Shown: positions 15,337-17,387 of the stretch, in pieces
How positions within the stretch are numbered: the first letter of the stretch is position 1
Layout: every line of letters starts with the position of its first letter
DNA from: an uncultured Megasphaera sp.
GTDB taxonomy: Bacteria > Bacillota > Negativicutes > Veillonellales > Megasphaeraceae
Length of the DNA stretch: 17,387 nt
Assembly: GCF_900539295.1 (NCBI RefSeq)
Contig: NZ_UQBH01000037.1
Coordinates: forward strand, 1 to 17,387
Direction of reading: 5' to 3'
Program-made: the position numbers and the translations under genes
The notes under the pieces: generated by a model
The model's database searches: none
Told to the model about the DNA's origin: nothing
What the model saw: only the letters and a program-made list of their open reading frames with translations

Positions 15337-15345
15337 TGGTATACT
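15337..15345 (+). promoter_or_regulatory. Extended -10 promoter of hbd
   Basis: TGG-TATACT (hexamer 15340-15345) is an extended -10 element; the -35 position is poor. Transcription would start near 15352 and give a leader of about 88 bases. Confidence 0.55.
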
Positions 15346-15376
15346 ATCAATGTAAGCAGTGAATCTTATTTATGAG

Positions 15377-15420
15377 GCGTGTGACTTTTTTTTAGACTAC
15401 TCTAGTGAAAAAAATCACGC
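15377..15420 (+). promoter_or_regulatory. Leader hairpin upstream of the hbd ribosome site
   Basis: GCGTG followed by a T run (15377 onward) can pair, with small bulges, to an A run ending in TCACGC (15415-15420). The apical part TAGA-CTAC-TCTA can close further. The structure ends 4 bases before the ribosome site at 15425-15431. It could stabilise the mRNA or modulate translation; the function is not known. Confidence 0.5.
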
Positions 15421-15424
15421 GACG

Positions 15425-15431
15425 AAGGAGG
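15425..15431 (+). promoter_or_regulatory. Strong ribosome binding site of hbd, fixes the start
   Basis: AAGGAGG sits 8 bases before the ATG at 15440. It rules out the in-frame GTG at 15359, which would add 27 residues before the Rossmann fold. Confidence 0.85.
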
Positions 15432-15439
15432 AGTTAAAC

Positions 15440-16294
15440 ATGAGTAAAGTAATGGTTATTGGCGCTGGTACGATGGGTTCCGGCATTGCACAGGTTTTCG
15501 CTACGCACGGCTGGGACGTTGTCTTGAACGATATTAAAGACGAATTTATCGCCGGCGGCCAGGCCAAGATCGACAAATCCCTGACCAAATTAGTCGCTAA
15601 AGAAAAAATGACTCAGGAAGAAAAAGATGCAACGATGGCTCGCATCTCCGGTTTCGTAACCCGTACACCTGAAAACATGAAAGATATCGACCTCGTCGTC
15701 GAAGCTGCTATCGAAGACTTGAAGATCAAATCGGCTATCTTCAAAGAACTCGACGAATTCTGCCCGGAACACACGATCCTCGCTTCCAACACCTCGTCCC
15801 TGGCTATCACCCAGATCGGCGCAGCTACGAAACGCCCGGACAAAGTTATCGGCATGCACTTCTTCAACCCGGCTCCGGTCATGAAGCTGCTCGAACTCAT
15901 CAACGGCATCGCTACGTCTGAAGAAACCTACGCTAAGATCGAACAGTTGTCGAAAGACCTCGGCAAAACTCCGGTTAAAGTTAACGACTTCCCGGGCTTC
16001 GCCGGCAACCGTATCGTCATTCCGATGCTCAACGAAGCTATCCAGGCTTTGATGGAAGGCGTTGCTTCCAAAGAAGACATCGATAACGTCTGCAAACTCG
16101 GCTTCAACCATCCCATGGGACCTCTGGCTCTCTGCGACCTTATCGGTAACGACGTTGTTCTCCACGTTATGGAAGTTCTTTATGACGGCTTCGGCGATCC
16201 CAAATATCGTCCGTGCCCGCTGCTCAAGAAATACGTCCAGGCTGGTTACCTCGGCCGTAAGACTGGCAAAGGCTTCTACGATTACACGAAATAA
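15440..16294 (+). CDS. hbd: 3-hydroxybutyryl-CoA dehydrogenase
   Basis: A 284-residue cytosolic enzyme reducing acetoacetyl-CoA to 3-hydroxybutyryl-CoA with NAD(P)H, the second step of butyrate and caproate formation from acetyl-CoA. The nucleotide-binding motif G8-x-G10-x2-G13 opens the Rossmann domain. Catalytic-site residues match the 3-hydroxyacyl-CoA dehydrogenase family: S119 (SNTSSL), H140 (MHFFNP), E152 (KLLELI) and N190 (GFAGNRI). The C-terminal helical dimer domain ends GRKTGKGFYDY. Length is typical of the short monofunctional form. Alanine is mostly GCT and arginine often CGT, unlike upstream genes, suggesting strong expression. It is transcribed alone: own promoter, structured leader and terminator, with crt following as a separate unit. 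Genes for thiolase, butyryl-CoA dehydrogenase and electron-transfer flavoprotein are not in the window. Confidence 0.95.
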   Translation: MSKVMVIGAGTMGSGIAQVFATHGWDVVLNDIKDEFIAGGQAKIDKSLTKLVAKEKMTQEEKDATMARISGFVTRTPENMKDIDLVVEAAIEDLKIKSAIFKELDEFCPEHTILASNTSSLAITQIGAATKRPDKVIGMHFFNPAPVMKLLELINGIATSEETYAKIEQLSKDLGKTPVKVNDFPGFAGNRIVIPMLNEAIQALMEGVASKEDIDNVCKLGFNHPMGPLALCDLIGNDVVLHVMEVLYDGFGDPKYRPCPLLKKYVQAGYLGRKTGKGFYDYTK

Positions 16295-16313
16295 GTTAGC
16301 ATTCAGCTAATTG

Positions 16314-16350
16314 AATACGGGGCGTGACTATCACACCCCGTATTATTTTT
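16314..16350 (+). terminator. Intrinsic terminator after hbd
   Basis: AATACGGGGCGTG (16314-16326), a 5-base loop, then CACACCCCGTATT (16332-16344) forms a 13-position stem with one C-A mismatch, followed by ATTTTT. Confidence 0.87.
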
Positions 16351-16384
16351 AAAGAATTACAGGTCATAAAAGCGATGCGTCTCT

Positions 16385-16415
16385 CCAACTCACCGGGGGC
16401 GGTCCGGTGCTTTGG
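16385..16415 (+). promoter_or_regulatory. GC-rich hairpin between hbd and crt
   Basis: CCAA-CT-CACCGG (16385-16396) pairs with CCGGTG-CT-TTGG (16404-16415) around a 7-base loop, with a symmetric 2x2 internal loop. No T run follows, so it is not a normal terminator. It lies just upstream of the predicted crt -35 element. Role unknown. Confidence 0.4.
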
Positions 16416-16422
16416 TTCCACC

Positions 16423-16450
16423 TTGGAAGGAGATCATCCTTTTCTATACT
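16423..16450 (+). promoter_or_regulatory. Probable promoter of crt
   Basis: TTGGAA (16423-16428), a 16-base spacer and TATACT (16445-16450) form a plausible sigma-A promoter. The -35 overlaps a perfect dyad TTCCA-CCT-TGGAA (16416-16428). A second TATACT lies at 16456-16461. A crt promoter is expected because a strong terminator precedes this region. Confidence 0.5.
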
Positions 16451-16469
16451 CATTCTATACTATTCTATA
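16442..16469 (+). repeat. Three tandem TTCTATA repeats before crt
   Basis: TTCTATA occurs at 16442-16448, 16453-16459 and 16463-16469, spaced 11 and 10 bases, one DNA helical turn. The first overlaps the proposed -10 element, so the array could be a protein-binding site or duplicated -10 elements. Confidence 0.6.
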
Positions 16470-16494
16470 TCAGTTGTTTTAGGAGGTTTATCTC

Positions 16495-17277
16495 ATGGAT
16501 TACCAGAACATTCTTTGTGCAGTAGAAAACGGTATTGCAACGATTACCATCAATCGTCCGAAAGCGCTGAACGCTTTGAACCTCGACACGGTTACGGAAT
16601 TAAAAGACGCTATCGCAAAGATCTCCGTCGACAAAGACGTTAAAGTCGTCGTCATCACCGGTGCCGGTGAAAAATCCTTCGTTGCCGGCGCAGACATCAA
16701 AGAAATGGCTACCAAGACTCCGGCTGAAGGCCGCGAATGGGGCCAGTTCGGTCAGAACGTCTTCACGGAAATCGAAAACATGCCTCAGCCTGTTATCGCT
16801 GCTATCAACGGCTTCTGCCTCGGCGGCGGCTGCGAACTTTCCTGCGCTTGCGACATCCGCTATGCATCGGAAAACGCAAAATTCGGCCAGCCTGAAGTCG
16901 GTCTCGGCATTACCCCGGGCTTTGGCGGCACCCAGCGTCTGACCCGTGTTGTCGGCCGCGGCCAGGCTAAAGAACTCATCTACACCGGCGGCATGATCGG
17001 TGCTGAAGAAGCAAAAGCTATCGGTCTCGTAAACAAAGTCGTTCCTCAGGAAGAATTAATGCCGGCTGTCCTCAAATTGGCAGGCAAAATCGCGAAGAAC
17101 GCTCCGGTCGCTGTACAGCTCTCCAAAGCTGCTATCAACCGCGGCATCAACTGCGACGTCGTAACCGGCATCGCTTACGAAGCTGAAGTCTTCGGCCTCT
17201 GCTTCTCCACGCACGACCAGAAAGAAGGCATGGCTGCTTTCGTTGAAAAACGTAAAGCTACCTTTGAAGGCAAATAA
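16495..17277 (+). CDS. crt: Crotonase (short-chain enoyl-CoA hydratase)
   Basis: A 260-residue cytosolic hydratase that interconverts 3-hydroxybutyryl-CoA and crotonyl-CoA, the step directly after hbd in butyrate formation. Crotonase-fold features are clear: AGADIKEM (65-71) for the first oxyanion-hole backbone, and FCLGGGCELSCACD (107-120) with catalytic E114. GQPEVGLGITPGFGGTQRL follows with catalytic E134. Both glutamates needed for hydration are present, supporting a hydratase over other crotonase-fold enzymes. Length is standard. The ribosome site AGGAGG (16481-16486) is 8 bases before the ATG. Codon use is like hbd: by hand count GCC encodes alanine only twice, the rest being mainly GCT and GCA. 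It has its own predicted promoter and terminator. Confidence 0.95.
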   Translation: MDYQNILCAVENGIATITINRPKALNALNLDTVTELKDAIAKISVDKDVKVVVITGAGEKSFVAGADIKEMATKTPAEGREWGQFGQNVFTEIENMPQPVIAAINGFCLGGGCELSCACDIRYASENAKFGQPEVGLGITPGFGGTQRLTRVVGRGQAKELIYTGGMIGAEEAKAIGLVNKVVPQEELMPAVLKLAGKIAKNAPVAVQLSKAAINRGINCDVVTGIAYEAEVFGLCFSTHDQKEGMAAFVEKRKATFEGK

Positions 17278-17302
17278 TATCATCGTTTGACTCCGAATAA
17301 AA

Positions 17303-17339
17303 GGACGTCTCATGACTTGTCATGGGACGCCCTTTTTTT
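17303..17339 (+). terminator. Intrinsic terminator after crt
   Basis: GGACGTCTCATGA (17303-17315), loop CTTG, then TCATGGGACGCCC (17320-17332) forms a 13-pair stem with two G-T wobbles, followed by seven T residues. Confidence 0.9.
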
Positions 17340-17356
17340 GGCGCCGAATAGGCATG

Positions 17357-17382
17357 ATAAAACCCCCAGTTACACTGGGGGT
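17357..17382 (-). terminator. Probable minus-strand terminator of a gene beyond the right edge
   Basis: ACCCCCAGT (17362-17370), loop TAC, then ACTGGGGGT (17374-17382) is a perfect 9-pair hairpin. On the minus strand it is followed by TTTTAT, a short U tract. This suggests a convergent gene entering from the right. Confidence 0.55.
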
Positions 17383-17387
17383 AAGTA

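Larger units (their letters stand above)
15091..15439. other. AT-rich non-coding region upstream of hbd
   Basis: About 350 bases with no credible gene, visibly more AT-rich than the surrounding DNA. It holds several short perfect inverted repeats: TTCAC-TTT-GTGAA (15152-15164), TACGTT-CAT-AACGTA (15187-15201) and TGCAT-AAA-ATGCA (15264-15276). A longer-range pair AAAACGGC / GCCGTTTT (15255-15262 with 15306-15313) lies just before the hbd promoter. The hbd promoter and a leader hairpin occupy the right part. No tRNA or known riboswitch pattern was recognised. Confidence 0.7.

Noticed and set aside
15359..15439. GTG start giving a 27-residue N-terminal extension of hbd
   Set aside because: The strong AAGGAGG site before the ATG at 15440 and the position of the Rossmann glycine motif fit the shorter protein. 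The extension lies in the structured leader.
16385..16428. T-box or other known riboswitch before crt
   Set aside because: The conserved T-box core and the required terminator stem are absent, and crotonase is not an aminoacylation-linked gene.

Overview
The window looks like chromosomal DNA of a Negativicutes bacterium, most likely a Megasphaera-type Veillonellaceae. The inference rests on a GC-rich Firmicutes-lineage gene set (PolC-type replicase, a comEA-comEC-holA cluster, a TrpR-like YerC/YecD regulator) together with strongly expressed-looking genes for the butyryl-CoA route (hbd, crt). No mobile element, rRNA, tRNA or CRISPR array was found.

Layout. The left end carries a minus-strand pair: a small Cys-rich XRE repressor with a consensus promoter and overlapping operator-like palindromes, and an M18 aminopeptidase. 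A divergent promoter region (about 1882-2003) separates the aminopeptidase from trkH, a potassium-uptake permease read rightward. Next comes a tightly packed rightward cluster at 3582-12451: comEA, comEC, holA, a VanW-family envelope protein and polC. The first two junctions are 4-base ATGA overlaps, the later gaps are 8 and 32 bases, and one clear intrinsic terminator follows polC. DNA uptake and replisome genes are therefore probably co-transcribed.

A second rightward unit (promoter near 12495-12523, terminator 15053-15090) holds yerC, an unrecognised 188-residue protein and an FGGY sugar kinase. A roughly 400-base AT-rich non-coding stretch rich in small inverted repeats then leads to hbd (3-hydroxybutyryl-CoA dehydrogenase). 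After its own terminator and another structured leader comes crt (crotonase), also with its own terminator. These two enzymes catalyse consecutive steps (acetoacetyl-CoA to 3-hydroxybutyryl-CoA to crotonyl-CoA). Their codon use differs visibly from the rest of the window and suits high expression. A hairpin at the right edge reads as a minus-strand terminator for a gene beyond the window.

Most notable: PolC is only 1212 residues and lacks the 3'-5' exonuclease domain that normally interrupts its PHP domain, while all nine expected PHP metal ligands appear intact. ComEC has a C-terminal domain that looks like a metallo-beta-lactamase remnant without its metal-binding motif. The regulatory DNA of xre, hbd and crt carries several unexplained dyads and repeats.
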